Source: Actinophytocola oryzae
GTDB lineage: Bacteria > Actinomycetota > Actinomycetes > Mycobacteriales > Pseudonocardiaceae
Assembly: GCF_004364325.1 (NCBI RefSeq)
Contig: NZ_SOCP01000001.1
Coordinates: forward strand, 868,001 to 932,000
Direction: 5' to 3'
DNA: 64,000 nt
The notes under the pieces are model-generated. The model was given only the letters and a program-made list of their open reading frames with translations. It searched no databases and had not been told where the DNA came from. Shown piece by piece: positions 10,501-18,368 of the stretch (positions within the stretch are counted from its first letter, which is position 1; each line of letters starts with the position of its first letter). A program made the position numbers and the translations under genes.

Positions 10501-11402
10501 TGGGCTCGGTCGAGCTGCGCACGAGGATCACCAACGCCAGCGGTGTCCGGCTCGCCACCACCGCGGTCTTCGACCATCCCACGCCGACCGCGCTGGCCCG
10601 CCACCTCGACACGCTCCTGTCGCCCGCCGCCGCGCCGAACACCGACCTCGTCGCCGCTCTGTACGACGCCTGGCAGGCCGGGCCCACCGAGGAGGGCACG
10701 CGGCGCCTGAGCGGCTTCGCCGAGGGCCGCGCCACCGCCCACCGCGGCGCCGACCTGACGGTGGCACCCTGGCGGCAGCTGGTCCACGGCTCCGACGAGC
10801 CGCCGATCCTGTGCCTGCCGTCCCTTTTCGCCGTGCACGAATGGGACCTGTACGTGCCGCTCGCGGCCCACTTCGCCGGGCGGCGCGCGATGTGGACGAC
10901 GAACCTGCCCGGTTTGGACGGCAGCCCGCTCCCGGCGAACCTGTCCGTGCTGGTCGACGCCTGGGTCACCGCGTGCGTCGCGCTGACCGCGGGCGGGCCG
11001 TGCGTGATCATGGCTCGCTGTTCCGGGTCCCCGCTCGCACACGCGCTGGCCGAGGGGATGGCCGAGCGGGGACACCCGGTGGACGCACTGGTACTGATAG
11101 ACCCCCACCTGGCCTACGACGTCCCGCCCGCCCTGGCCACCGAGGTCATGAACCGCAGCGACCTGGAGGTCACTCCCGTCCGGGTGTCGACCGCCGCCGC
11201 CTACGTCGGCATGCTCGCGGACTGGTCGTCCCAGCCCCTCGCCAGTCCGACGCTGGTGGCCCACCCGGACGGCAACGAGCGCCGGTGGCCCCTGCCCCAC
11301 ACGGCGATCACGGTGCCGGGCGACCACTTCTCCATGGTCGCCGACCATGCCGCCAGCACCGCGCAGGCCATCGACGACTGGCTGCGGTCGTCGGTGGCGT
11401 GA
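4587..11402 (+). CDS. Type I polyketide synthase, single complete reducing module KS-AT-DH-ER-KR-ACP-TE
   Basis: A 2271-residue modular PKS in one gene. KS (about 7-430) has C179 in VDTACSSG, H314 in EAHGTGT and H354 in [10 protein letters not shown] (about 530-830) has S623 in GHSQGE and the YASH motif at 723-726, which points to methylmalonyl-CoA. DH (about 890-1165) has H926 in [10 protein letters not shown] and D1085 in [12 protein letters not shown] (about 1320-1615) has the nucleotide motif [16 protein letters not shown] (about 1665-1845) has GGTGTLG, the B-type LDD at 1754-1756, S1798, Y1811 and N1815. ACP S1971 is in LGFDSLGS. The C-terminal TE-like alpha/beta hydrolase has C2145 in ARCSG where GxSxG Ser is expected, D2172 and H2247. 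All reductive domains look intact. There is no loading domain or docking helix, and no other PKS gene is nearby, so it may act alone and iteratively, as mycobacterial MAS-type enzymes do. GTG start with GGAG 9 nt upstream. Confidence 0.95.
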   Translation: MESPVQEPIAIVGLDCRFPGGCDSPASYWKFLDEGLSSRAGLPGDRGWDLARLTSHDKGAVGATYVRFGGFLDEIGDFDAGFFGIGPREATAMDPQHRLLLECAWRAVEDSRIAPHTLSGSATGVYVGISTSRYLSRLGRLDAEMEAYLPTGLSASGAAGRIAYVLGLAGPALSVDTACSSGLTAVHLAVRALRAGECDTAVAAGVCVMAEPDVVVDFARLGAVTSDGRCKSFAADADGFAPAEGVASLVLMPLTLARARGHRVRAVIRGSALNEDGASESFTAPSGQAQRTVIAKALADAGLHAHEVDLVEAHGTGTAVGDPIEAGSLRDAYAAGRSPDSPLWVGSVKSNIGHTQAAAGLAGLVKVVLALEHERMPATLHAARPTTAVDWSDGRMRLLREARPWPRTARPRRAGVCAYGITGTNAHVVVEEAAEQERRASGGSRTPRLWALSAARSSALPAQAGALAAHVRAGDLDADAVAHSLAGTRSPLTDRAVVVGADRAALVAGLDALAAGGTGPEVVRGRAVEGQGPVFVFPGQGAQWQGMGARLLAESPVFASTVAECAAALRPWTGFDVTDVVRDGTRPLETPDIVQPALFTMYTALAEVWREHGVHPAAVIGHSQGEIAAAYVAGALSLPDAARVVACRSRLLRSVAGRGSMVALGLPAVKAAALLARWPGRLQVAVVNGPAATVAAGDDHAVRELLEVCEAEGIWARGVPVDYASHSHHVEGLREDLVRELAGTPAKPPAVPMFSTVTGEPVDEADRLGAEYWYQNLRQPVLFEPAVRHAVEAGFRHFVEVSPHTVLTGALTDILADTAVETCVVGTVHRDDGGIADLSRSLAAAHVGGLEWDREVVCPGDEVDLPTYRFERQRYWPEPADDTGLASAGLRGARHPFLRASTDLPDGATLLTGRLSIEDHPWLAGHAVHGVTLLPATGMVELLVHAAARAGHEGPVGDVTFFAPLVVPDGAVDLQVHCAADSGEGAGITLYSRSHNGIGPWVRHAEAVTVRPGKTSPPARVPWPPEGADVVDVAECYRELAERGYHYGPDFRNLTGAWREGATGFTEARLAVRDDGFTVHPALLDALLHALPTAESSGRTMLPYSIGSVEVLAAGATALRAVLTPTGRDAFRVEATDIDGNAVVRLDELRLRPAAGHQLRAAVTAADATVFVPVWRPVSTPDPVEPQGEWAYLDEGSPATRSFDRPPAVLVLDLRTGSRMTGPARLQATLSRVLADLRAFLDRDDLSDTRLLVLTRGAHSCVFGDTVDDLAGAACAGMVRSAQSEHPDRIVLVETDTGTPDRAVLAALLDAGHAHVALRGEQVLVPRLVAAHDDDGLTLPDTPWVLTPPAAGTLDSIRPVPLTDTDRPVRPGEVRVDVRQSGMNFRDAVVSLGMVEGTAIGFEVTGTVVAVGDGVTDLVPGDRVEAGLTSGGGYATVVDADRRDVVRLPEHWNTNRGVGITSAYLTAYCALVEQAGLKAGDNVLVHAAAGGVGTAAVRLAQALGAHVHATASEGKRSLVADMGVRPDRIADSRTLAFEHDLRAATGGAGFDVVLGSLSGEFVDASLRLLRDGGRYVEIGATDLRVPDEVATRHPGVRYSTLDIREIPDRGRMLGLITDLLGDGTLPPLPVRSFSIRQARQALRHLSQGRSTGKLVLTQPPALRRDGTVLITGGTGTLGTLLARHLVTRHGIRHLVLVSRQGGDAPGARELVTELAADITFAACDVGDRAALADVLAAIPARHPLTAIVHAAGALDDAPVTDLDEDRLRRVLRAKADAAWHLHDLTRDTDLDAFVLYSSMAGVIGTAGQANYAAANTFLDALAHHRRGLGLPATALSWGLWQETSGLTAHLQATDHTRLARHGLFPLTTKQALAAFDTALVIDQPHVAVTAVSATSSHAPHELLADVVRSGHTRSGAKGSNADRTRLSTLPAAERLPALLTLVRTEAAAVLGHPGPDAVPADRRFRDLGFDSLGSVELRTRITNASGVRLATTAVFDHPTPTALARHLDTLLSPAAAPNTDLVAALYDAWQAGPTEEGTRRLSGFAEGRATAHRGADLTVAPWRQLVHGSDEPPILCLPSLFAVHEWDLYVPLAAHFAGRRAMWTTNLPGLDGSPLPANLSVLVDAWVTACVALTAGGPCVIMARCSGSPLAHALAEGMAERGHPVDALVLIDPHLAYDVPPALATEVMNRSDLEVTPVRVSTAAAYVGMLADWSSQPLASPTLVAHPDGNERRWPLPHTAITVPGDHFSMVADHAASTAQAIDDWLRSSVA

Positions 11403-11418
11403 CCGGCCTCCGGAGGGA

Positions 11419-13122
11419 TCAGCCCCGGCGCGGCTTCGTCCGGGGCGAGGACTGGTAACGCTCCCTGCGGACGATCGCCCGCCGCCCCTTGATGCTGCTG
11501 CCCTTGAGCGCGGCGATGACCTCGTCCGCCGCGGTCTCCGGCACCTCCACCAGCGAGAAGCGGTCGGCGATCTCGATCGCGCCGATGTCTCGGCCGGTGA
11601 GCCGGGACTCGCCCGCGATCGCACCGACGAGGTCCTGCGGTCGGATGCCCGCCGAACGCCCGGTGCCCACGTAGAGGCGGGTCATGCCCTCGCGGACGGG
11701 CTTGCCACCCCGCCGGTCGCGGCCACCGGGGGAGCGCCGGCCCGCGCGGTCGTCCGGGTCCACCGGCGCGACCTCGGGGATGTCCTCCTCGTCGTTGGCG
11801 GCGCCGCTGGCCTCGTGCGCCAGCTTGACCGCGGCGAGCGCGACCTCGACGAGGTCGAACTCCTCGGCGAGGGGCTCCACCACGGCACGGAACCGCTCCA
11901 GGCCGTCCTCGAGGAGGCTCTCCCGGAGGGCGGCGCGGGTCAGCTCCAGCCGGCGGGAACGCAGGTCGGCGACGGTCGGCAGTGTCTGGACGGGAATGCG
12001 CCTGCCGGTCACCCGCTCGATCGTCTTGATCATCCGCAGCTCGCGGGGCTCGGCCAGCGTGATGGCCACCCCCTCGCGCCCCGCGCGACCCACCCGGCCG
12101 ACCCGGTGCACGTAGGACTCGGGCGCGCTCGGCACGTCGTAGTTGACGACGTGGGTGAGCTGCTCGATGTCGAGGCCCCTCGCCGCGAGGTCGGTGGCCA
12201 CGACGAGGTCCAGCGTGCCGGTCCGCAGGCGCCCGACGACACGGTCACGCTGCCCCTGGTCCATGCCGCCGTGCAGTCCCTCGGCGCGGTAGCCACGCCC
12301 GTTCAGCTGCTCGGTGAGCTGGTCGACCGCCTCACGGGTGCGGCAGAACACCACCGCGGCCGTCGGCGCCTCGATGTCCAGCACCCGACCGAGTGCGGCG
12401 GGCTTGTGCCCGCGCGGCACGACGTAGGCGCTCTGGCGCACGAGGGCGACGTCGTCCTTGGTGGACTCCGCCTTGCCCAGCTCGATCCGGTCCGGCTCAC
12501 GCAGGTGGCGGCGGACCATGCCGTTGATCCTGGCGGGCATGGTCGCGGAGAACAGCAGGGTCTGCCGGTTCTCCGGGGTCTCCTGGAGGATCGCCTCGAT
12601 GTCCTCGGCGAAGCCCATGTCGAGCATCTCGTCGGCCTCGTCGAGCACCACCATCGCGAGGCTCCCGAGGCGGAGCGTGCCCCGTGCGATGTGGTCGAGC
12701 ACGCGCCCGGGGGTGCCGACGACCACGTCGACACCACGACGCAGCGACCCGAGCTGGCGCCCGATCGGCTGACCGCCGTAGACGGGGACGACACGTGCGC
12801 CGAGGTCATGCCCGTACCGGTGCGTGGCCTCGGACACCTGGACGGCCAGCTCCCTGGTCGGCACCAGCACCAACGCGAAGGGGTCGGCCTCGGTGCGCGG
12901 CCACGGGATGCGCTGGAGCACGGGCAGCGAGAACGCGGCCGTCTTGCCCGTACCCGTGGCGGCCTGGCCGACGAGGTCACGGCCCGCCAGCAGCGGCGGG
13001 ATGGCCAGGCGCTGGATCGGCGTCGGCTCCTCGTAACCCAGCCGGGTCAGGGCCTTGACGAGCTCAGGCCGCAGCTCGAGCTCGGCGAAGCCGTTCACGT
13101 CCTGGCTCATGTTCGCGGTCAT
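11419..13122 (-). CDS. DEAD-box ATP-dependent RNA helicase (DeaD/CsdA-like)
   Basis: A 567-residue RNA helicase. The Q-motif region (GYEEPTPIQ) is followed by motif I ATGTGKT, Ia PTRELA, Ib TPGR, motif II DEAD in VVLDEADEMLDMGF, motif III SAT in FSATMP and motif VI HRVGRVGRAGR. The C-terminal region has an RRM-like DbpA domain (about residues 465-545, TRLYVGTGRSAGIRPQDLVG), as in DeaD/CsdA proteins that unwind structured RNA in ribosome assembly or cold adaptation. Start choice: AGGAGG lies nine bases before the ATG at 13122 but directly abuts the ATG at 13131, so 13122 is preferred; an upstream extension to 13275 lacks family similarity. It is convergent with the PKS gene, with only 16 nt between stops. 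Confidence 0.93.
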   Translation of the reverse strand: MTANMSQDVNGFAELELRPELVKALTRLGYEEPTPIQRLAIPPLLAGRDLVGQAATGTGKTAAFSLPVLQRIPWPRTEADPFALVLVPTRELAVQVSEATHRYGHDLGARVVPVYGGQPIGRQLGSLRRGVDVVVGTPGRVLDHIARGTLRLGSLAMVVLDEADEMLDMGFAEDIEAILQETPENRQTLLFSATMPARINGMVRRHLREPDRIELGKAESTKDDVALVRQSAYVVPRGHKPAALGRVLDIEAPTAAVVFCRTREAVDQLTEQLNGRGYRAEGLHGGMDQGQRDRVVGRLRTGTLDLVVATDLAARGLDIEQLTHVVNYDVPSAPESYVHRVGRVGRAGREGVAITLAEPRELRMIKTIERVTGRRIPVQTLPTVADLRSRRLELTRAALRESLLEDGLERFRAVVEPLAEEFDLVEVALAAVKLAHEASGAANDEEDIPEVAPVDPDDRAGRRSPGGRDRRGGKPVREGMTRLYVGTGRSAGIRPQDLVGAIAGESRLTGRDIGAIEIADRFSLVEVPETAADEVIAALKGSSIKGRRAIVRRERYQSSPRTKPRRG

Positions 13123-13367
13123 GGTCGGCATCCTCCTCGTGGCACCGCTGCGGCAATATCCATCGTCAGCGTGGTCACGCGCACGCACCACCGCGGGTAT
13201 CTCTGGGTCTTCTCTGTGAGCGGCACTGCCCGCGTCCGGACCACCTCGACGACGGACATCGTCACGGACCGTCATGTGGTCCCGGGCGTCGCCAACCGGA
13301 ATCGACCTCCCTGAATGTTATCCGGCCGCGCGTCACAGGCGCTCAGGTGGTCGCCCCTCCGCGCCCC
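13123..13367. other. Intergenic leader/promoter region of the helicase
   Basis: About 245 bp with no plausible gene on either strand. It must contain the helicase promoter and 5' leader (read leftward). The segment is less GC-rich near 13150-13200. No clear riboswitch or regulator site was recognised. A dispersed repeat element follows immediately to the right. Confidence 0.4.
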
Positions 13368-13424
13368 GACCCCGTGCACTGAAGGACGCCTTCGTAACGC
13401 TGGGCGTACTGAAGGGAGCCTTCA
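13368..13424 (+). repeat. GAAGG-hairpin dispersed repeat, copy A
   Basis: Two tandem hairpin units, GAAGG-acg-CCTTC (13381-13393) and GAAGG-gag-CCTTC (13411-13423), joined by GTAACGCTGGGCGTACT. The whole ~50-bp block recurs in reverse orientation at 49891-49951, including the flanking CCC-GTGCACT and the linker. It lies between the helicase promoter region and the end of lspA, so it may also act as a terminator for lspA. It looks like a chromosomal REP-like intergenic element. Confidence 0.7.
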
Positions 13425-13461
13425 TGACGCGGGGCGGACCGGCGCGGGCGCTGGAACGACG

Positions 13462-14166
13462 TCATGGCTGACCCCACGGCGCGATCCTGACCCGGCCCGA
13501 GGACGGGTTCGGCGTGGTCACGCCGCCGTAGTTCACCGCGCCGAACGCGACGACCACGACGAGGCACGCTGCGGTGGCGACGCCGGACAACCACGTCCTG
13601 CGCCGACCCTGCCGCGTCGGCGGGGGATGGGGCGTGGCCACGGACCGGTTCACGGACAGGGCGTTCGCGGTCACGGCGACCGTGAACAGGAGCGTCCCGC
13701 AGACGATGAACACGTCCGCGAGGTTGTAGCGAATGGGGCCGAGCGGGATGAAGTCGACCGCCCCGCGCACGCTGCCGGGAGCGGTCACGAGGTGCAGTCC
13801 CAGGCGGTCGAGGAGGTTGCTGATCCAGCCGCCCACCATCAGGCCGCCCGGCACGAGGGTGGCCGCCGGTGGCCGCAGGCGGATCAGGACGAACGCCGCC
13901 GTGCTCAGCAGGCCGAAGTCCACCAGGTCGAGCAGCGCGCCGGTGGCGGGGTCGGCGTACCAGTCGCTGATCGTGTCACCGACGAAGATGTTGCCGCCGT
14001 AGTTGATCTTCGCGAAGGGGGCGTGGCGCCAGGCCCACCACTTGCCGAGCTGGTCCACCAGGATGACCGCCGCCAGCAGGGCGAGTACCGCGGGCCGGTG
14101 TCCCGACCCGCGTGCCCGCGTCGCCCGGACCTGGCGGACAGCGGTGGTCGTCGACTCGTAGCTCAT
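13462..14166 (-). CDS. lspA: Signal peptidase II family protein (LspA-like), atypical
   Basis: A 234-residue membrane protein related to lipoprotein signal peptidase. Family marks are VDQLGKWW near TM1, SNLLDR (the first catalytic Asp; normally GNLxDR) and RYNLADVFI (the second catalytic Asp). About four core membrane segments are present, plus an extra hydrophobic segment near residues 200-218 followed by a short polar tail. That makes it longer than the usual 160-200 residues. It would cleave prolipoproteins at the membrane. The ATG at 14166 (MSYESTTT) is chosen because GGGAG precedes it; a start at 14205 is less likely. It is isolated, without the usual pseudouridine synthase neighbour, so it may be a secondary paralogue. 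Confidence 0.75.
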   Translation of the reverse strand: MSYESTTTAVRQVRATRARGSGHRPAVLALLAAVILVDQLGKWWAWRHAPFAKINYGGNIFVGDTISDWYADPATGALLDLVDFGLLSTAAFVLIRLRPPAATLVPGGLMVGGWISNLLDRLGLHLVTAPGSVRGAVDFIPLGPIRYNLADVFIVCGTLLFTVAVTANALSVNRSVATPHPPPTRQGRRRTWLSGVATAACLVVVVAFGAVNYGGVTTPNPSSGRVRIAPWGQP

Positions 14167-14240
14167 GATCGCTCCCCCGACGGTAGCTATCAGTGTGCTT
14201 CTCATCGCCCAGGGTGAAGGCCGTTGGTTGCGGAATCTTT

Positions 14241-14255
14241 ACGGTTGATAACCGT
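14241..14255. promoter_or_regulatory. Inverted repeat ACGGTT-GAT-AACCGT upstream of lspA
   Basis: A perfect 6-3-6 inverted repeat in the 158-bp gap between the GntR gene end and the lspA start, about 75 nt before the lspA ATG. It could be an operator for lspA or a weak hairpin after the GntR gene. No T-run follows, so an operator is somewhat more likely. Confidence 0.35.
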
Positions 14256-14324
14256 CTGTGTGCCAAAGGTAGAACTGTCCTCTGGTGAACCACTGGTGCG
14301 GGTGTAGGCCGCCCCGGACCAGGG

Positions 14325-15014
14325 TCAGCTGGAGAGCAGTTCGGCCAGTCCGCCGCGGGCGTCGTCGATGACGATCGCCTCCGCCCTGGCCGCGTCGCCG
14401 GCACGCAGAGCGGCGACGAGCTCGCGGTGTCCCGCGTAGCGGTCGAGACCGAACCGGTCGTTCGTCGCGACGTGTTCGAGCAGGCGGGTGCGGCGCTCGT
14501 CGCGGGAGAACACACGGGTCTGCTCGAGCAGCCGGACGAGCACCGGGTTGCCCGCACAGGTGTTCACGGCGTCGTTGAACCGCGCCATGGTGTCGAGGAG
14601 CCGGTTGACGTGGCGGTCGACCGGCTGTGCGTCCGCGTGCCGTTTCTGGACGACGATCAGCAGGTCGTCGGCCTCGTCGAGGATGGCGTCCAGCTCGTCG
14701 AGCCGGCCGGGGCTCGCGTGGCGGGCGGCGAAGCGTGCGACCAGGCCGCGCAGGGCGATCTCGACCTCGGCCAGTTCCTGGACCGCGCCGTCACCCATCG
14801 TCGCGACGACGACCGTGCGCGGGCCGGTGCGCTCGATGAGCCCGTCCTGCTCCAGCCTGCGGATCGCCTCCCGGACCGGGGTGGGGCTGACGGCGAAGCG
14901 CTCGGCCAGGCCCCGCTCGGTGACCTTCTCGCCCTGGCGGAGCTCACCGGCGGCGATGGCGTCCCGCACGGCACGGTAGGTGCGGTCGGCGAGCGTCTCC
15001 ATGCGCGTGATCAT
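14325..15014 (-). CDS. GntR family transcriptional regulator (FadR/FCD subfamily)
   Basis: A 229-residue regulator. The N-terminal winged helix (about 5-70) reads GELRQGEKVTERGLAERFAV then SPTPVREAIRRLEQDGLIE, the standard GntR recognition region. The C-terminal all-helical FCD domain (about 80-220) contains the metal/ligand-binding histidine region near RFNDAVNTCAGN and a final DRYAGHRELVAALRAGDA. FCD regulators usually respond to a small carboxylic acid or its metabolite. It is divergent from the MFS/AtuA/DUF4387 operon, with inverted repeats in the 112-bp gap, and so is its probable local repressor. The ATG at 15014 has no clear Shine-Dalgarno; an ATG at 15002 is also possible. Confidence 0.88.
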   Translation of the reverse strand: MITRMETLADRTYRAVRDAIAAGELRQGEKVTERGLAERFAVSPTPVREAIRRLEQDGLIERTGPRTVVVATMGDGAVQELAEVEIALRGLVARFAARHASPGRLDELDAILDEADDLLIVVQKRHADAQPVDRHVNRLLDTMARFNDAVNTCAGNPVLVRLLEQTRVFSRDERRTRLLEHVATNDRFGLDRYAGHRELVAALRAGDAARAEAIVIDDARGGLAELLSS

Positions 15015-15040
15015 ATCAGCGCTATGGCACAGTCTTATGC

Positions 15041-15065
15041 AACTGTTGACAGTTTTGCTATAGCA
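15041..15065. promoter_or_regulatory. Candidate GntR operators in the divergent promoter
   Basis: Two palindromes in a short AT-rich stretch: AACTGT-TG-ACAGTT (15041-15054) and the perfect 10-mer TGCTATAGCA (15056-15065). They sit between the GntR start and the MFS operon, overlapping where both promoters should be. TTGACA within the first repeat resembles a -35 box. Confidence 0.5.
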
Positions 15066-15126
15066 TAATTAGGGTCCTCCCCGACGCCGTCGCGACGACG
15101 CGGCAGCGGTTTCCCGGAGGACGACG

Positions 15127-16386
15127 ATGACCGCAGTGGAACCGCCCCGGACACGGGCACGTGGACGCCGCATCACCTTCTACGTCGCCCTCGCCGCCTT
15201 CGCGCAGGAGTCGACGTGGAACTTCTACGACGCCCAGGTCCCGCCGCTGCTCCGCGAGCATCTGAGCAGCGCCGCCCTGATCGGCCTGCTGATGGGCATG
15301 GACAACATCCTGGGCATCGTCATCCAGCCCTGGATGGGCAACCGCTCGGACAACACGCGCACCCGCTGGGGCCGCCGCATCCCCTACCTCGCGGTCGGCA
15401 TGCCGGTGGCGGCCCTGCTGTTCGCCACCATCCCGCTCGCGTCGACCCTGCCCGTCCTGATCGCGCTGATGTTCGCGTACACGTTGGTGGCCAACAGCTT
15501 CAAGCCGGTGGGGGACTCGCTGCTGCCGGACTTCATCCGCCCGGAACGCCGCAGCCGCGCGAACGCCGTGGTCAAGATCGCCATCAGCCTCACGGTCATC
15601 GTCTCGGCGTTGATCAGCACGTTCCTCGTCGACTCGCACCCGGTGCTGTCGTTCTGGATACCGTCGGCACTGATGCTCGGCTGCGCCGCGGTGCTCGTGC
15701 TGCGGGTGCGGGACAACACCTCGCCCGCCTACGAGGCGGCGGTCGCGGAGGAGCGGCGGCCGGACGCCGGGGACTCGGCACGGATGCGCGAGGTCCTGCG
15801 GGACATCGCCGTCGACCCCGACCGGGGCAGGGTGCTGGTGATCCTCGTGATCTTCCTGTTCGGCTGCGCCTGGTTCTCCTCGCGGTCGCTGATCACCACC
15901 TACGGCATGGAAACCCTCGGCCTGTCGCGAGGGGACGCGGGCGGGCTCACCCTGCTCAGCGGAGTGGCCTACCTGCTCGCCGCGTTCCCGCTCGCGCTGC
16001 TGTCGGAGCGGGTCGGACGGCTGCGGGTGATGGCGTTCGGCATGGCGCTGTTCGCCGTGTCGCTGGTCGCGGGCACCCTCGTGCACACCGAGACGGGCAC
16101 GGTCGTGGCGCTGTGCGCGGGTGCCGCGGGCGCCGCCGGGTTCGCGATCAACGGCGCGGTGGTCCTGTGGAACATGGCTCCGTCGAGCCGGGTGCTCGGC
16201 ACCTACACCGGGCTGTACACGGTCGGCTGGATGAGCGGCGGCTTCGTCGGGCCCGCGGTGGTCGGCGGCGTCGTCGACCTCACCGGCTGGCGCTTCATGC
16301 TCGTCGACACCGCGGTGCTCGCGGCACTCGCCGTCGTGGTCGCGTTGCGGATCCAGGCCTCGCGGCGCGACGGCGCGACGCTGTGA
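15127..16386 (+). CDS. MFS transporter of the AtuA/DUF4387 operon
   Basis: A 419-residue, 12-segment major facilitator. The early sequence FAQESTWNFYDAQVPPLL, the motif GNRSDNTRTRWGRRIPY between TM2 and TM3, and the conserved PVGDSLLPDFIRPERRS resemble the GPH/SLC45-like sugar and organic-solute symporter branch. It is the first gene of a three-gene operon with the AtuA-like and DUF4387 genes. It probably imports the compound they process under control of the divergent GntR regulator. Start ATG at 15127 with GGAGGACGACG just upstream. The transported compound cannot be read from the sequence. Confidence 0.85.
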   Translation: MTAVEPPRTRARGRRITFYVALAAFAQESTWNFYDAQVPPLLREHLSSAALIGLLMGMDNILGIVIQPWMGNRSDNTRTRWGRRIPYLAVGMPVAALLFATIPLASTLPVLIALMFAYTLVANSFKPVGDSLLPDFIRPERRSRANAVVKIAISLTVIVSALISTFLVDSHPVLSFWIPSALMLGCAAVLVLRVRDNTSPAYEAAVAEERRPDAGDSARMREVLRDIAVDPDRGRVLVILVIFLFGCAWFSSRSLITTYGMETLGLSRGDAGGLTLLSGVAYLLAAFPLALLSERVGRLRVMAFGMALFAVSLVAGTLVHTETGTVVALCAGAAGAAGFAINGAVVLWNMAPSSRVLGTYTGLYTVGWMSGGFVGPAVVGGVVDLTGWRFMLVDTAVLAALAVVVALRIQASRRDGATL

Positions 16387-16411
16387 ACGTCAACCATCCC
16401 AGGGAGAAGCA

Positions 16412-17785
16412 GTGAACGACACCGAGGTACGCGTCCTCGTACCCACCGGCATGATCGGCGCCGGGTTCACCGAGGAGTCGGTCGAACGCGGGCTCGCACT
16501 CGGCGCCGACGTCATCGCCGTGGACGGCGGCTCCACCGACTCCGGCCCGCACTACCTCGGCTCCGGCACCCCCAAGACCTCCGCCGCCGCGGTCGCACGC
16601 GACATGCGGGTGCTCCTGCGTGCCGCCGCCAGGGCCGGTATCCCCGTCGTCGTCGGCTCCTGCGGCACCAGCGGCGCGGACAGCGGTGTCGACTGGCTGG
16701 CCGGCATCACGACCGGGATCCTCGCCGACGACGACCTGCCCCTGACCGTCGCGACCATCCACAGCGACCAGGACCCCGCGTACCTGAAGGAACGCCTCGC
16801 CGAGGGCGCCGTCCACCCGCTGCCCCCGCACGGCCCGCTCGACGCCACGACCATCGACGGCTGCGTGCGCATCGTCGCCATGATGGGCCACGAGCCCATC
16901 GAGGCCGCCCTGCGGGCGGGTGCCGACGTCGTCCTGGCGGGCCGTGCCACCGACACGGCCGTCGCGGCCGCGTTCCCGCTGATGAAGGGCCTGCCCGCCG
17001 GACCGGTCTGGCACGCGGCCAAGATCGTCGAGTGCGGCGGTCAGTGCACCACGAACCCACGTTCCGGCGGGGTGCTGGCCACGGTCGACCGGACCGGCTT
17101 CACGATCGAGCCACTCGACCCCGCCGTGTCGTGCACACCGACCTCCGTGGCCGCGCACATGCTGTACGAGACCGCGGACCCGTTCAGGATGCGTGAGCCC
17201 GCGGGCACGCTCGACGTCACCCACGCGGTCTACGAGGCGGTGGACGACCGGGTCGTCCGCGTCGAGGGCTCGGTCTTCGAACCCGCGGAGCAGCACACGA
17301 TCAAGCTCGAGGGAGCCAGGATCAGCGGCTACGAGACGATGTCGTTCACCGGCATCCGCGACCCGCACATCCTCGCGAACATCGAGGAGTGGGCCGCGTT
17401 GCTGGCCAAGCTGCTCACCGACCGTGTGCACCAGACGCTCGGGCTCGGCGACGGCGACTACGACTTCGACGTCAGGCTCTACGGCCACAACGCGATCCTG
17501 GGTGCCCTCGATCCCGCGACCGGGCCCGCCAGGGAGGTCGGCGTGATGCTGCTCGTGCGCGCGGCCGACCAGGCGACCGCCACCGCCGTCGCGAAGATCG
17601 CCAACCCGCTGATGCTGCACCTGCCCACGCCGGACATGCCCTACCTGCCGAGCCTGGCGTTCGCGACCTCACCGGCCGAGACCGAACGCGGCGCGGTGTA
17701 CGAGTTCGTGCTCAACCACGTGGTCGATACCGCCGACCCGTCGGCGATGTTCCGCACCGAGATCAGGAGGGCACACGATGCATGA
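16412..17785 (+). CDS. AtuA-family (DUF1446) protein
   Basis: A 457-residue protein of the acyclic terpene utilisation AtuA/DUF1446 family. Recognisable stretches are the N-terminal GAGFTEESVERGLALGADVI, the glycine-rich GGSTDSGPHYLGSG, VVVGSCGTSGAD, LAGRATDTAVAAAFPL and the Cys-containing KIVECGGQCTTNPRSGG. The biochemical role of the family is not firmly established; AtuA was named from citronellol/geraniol catabolism in Pseudomonas. Here it follows an MFS gene and overlaps a DUF4387 gene by eight bases, an arrangement often seen in organic-acid catabolic loci. The GTG start has GGGAG seven bases upstream. I treat it as a catabolic enzyme of unknown reaction. Confidence 0.85.
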   Translation: MNDTEVRVLVPTGMIGAGFTEESVERGLALGADVIAVDGGSTDSGPHYLGSGTPKTSAAAVARDMRVLLRAAARAGIPVVVGSCGTSGADSGVDWLAGITTGILADDDLPLTVATIHSDQDPAYLKERLAEGAVHPLPPHGPLDATTIDGCVRIVAMMGHEPIEAALRAGADVVLAGRATDTAVAAAFPLMKGLPAGPVWHAAKIVECGGQCTTNPRSGGVLATVDRTGFTIEPLDPAVSCTPTSVAAHMLYETADPFRMREPAGTLDVTHAVYEAVDDRVVRVEGSVFEPAEQHTIKLEGARISGYETMSFTGIRDPHILANIEEWAALLAKLLTDRVHQTLGLGDGDYDFDVRLYGHNAILGALDPATGPAREVGVMLLVRAADQATATAVAKIANPLMLHLPTPDMPYLPSLAFATSPAETERGAVYEFVLNHVVDTADPSAMFRTEIRRAHDA

Positions 17786-18092
17786 GGTCCTGCAGGACCT
17801 GGCGACGGAGGTCCGGTCGAAGAACGCGGGCCCGTTCTGGGTCACGCTCGAGGTGTTCCTGCGCGACGAGGCGGCCTACGCGGTCGCGGCGGACCCGGGG
17901 TTCCTCGACGGCGAGGTGGTCGCGCGCCTGTACGGCGTCGCGGCGGCAGGCGTGCGGATCTTCCGCGTGCCGTCGCTCAACGTCGTCAAGATCTCGTTCC
18001 CCCGGCCGGTCGCCCAGGGAAGCCTGCGCGACCGCGACATCCACGCCGGCCAGCACCACGTCCCACTGGCTCTCCTGCCGCTGCCTGCGTGA
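17778..18092 (+). CDS. DUF4387 family protein
   Basis: A 104-residue protein beginning MHEVLQDLATEVRSKNAGPF, followed by an aromatic-hydrophobic strand and ending with a His-containing DIHAGQHHVPLALL. This matches the small DUF4387 family, which nearly always accompanies an AtuA/DUF1446 partner. The start overlaps the end of the upstream gene by eight bases, so translation is likely coupled and the two proteins probably work as a complex. No catalytic role is known. It is the last gene of the operon; 90 bp separate it from PspC. Confidence 0.82.
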   Translation: MHEVLQDLATEVRSKNAGPFWVTLEVFLRDEAAYAVAADPGFLDGEVVARLYGVAAAGVRIFRVPSLNVVKISFPRPVAQGSLRDRDIHAGQHHVPLALLPLPA

Positions 18093-18182
18093 TCCGCCCT
18101 AAGGGGCATGGGTTCACCACATCAGGGGTATCCCAGGGTTTGCAGGGATGCCGTGGAACCCACGCGAGGGAAGGGTTGAGTC

Positions 18183-18368
18183 ATGACCACGATGACGAGG
18201 ACACGGGACGACAAGGTGATCGCGGGCGTGTGCGCGGGGATCGCGCGGCGCTACGGCTGGCGGCCGGGCAAGGTCCGCCTGATCTTCGTGCTGTCCTGCC
18301 TGCTGCCCGGCCCGCAGTTCATCCTGTACATCATCCTCTGGTGGCTGATGCCCAAGAGCTCCTACTGA
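18183..18368 (+). CDS. PspC domain protein
   Basis: A 61-residue membrane protein consisting of one PspC domain. The conserved RDDKVIAGVCAGIARRYGW is followed by a single long hydrophobic segment ending LWWLMPKSS. In actinobacteria such stand-alone PspC proteins are linked to envelope stress, but their partners vary. The ATG lies after GAGGGAAGGG. It is convergent with, and directly abuts, the following minus-strand gene. Confidence 0.85.
   Translation: MTTMTRTRDDKVIAGVCAGIARRYGWRPGKVRLIFVLSCLLPGPQFILYIILWWLMPKSSY

Noticed and set aside
13123..13275. N-terminal extension of the RNA helicase to 13275
   Set aside because: No family similarity in the extra residues, and a strong AGGAGG site stands at the right distance only from the ATG at 13122.
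13368..13424. CRISPR-like repeat array
   Set aside because: Units are short hairpins of different spacing without unique spacers of constant length and no cas genes are near.
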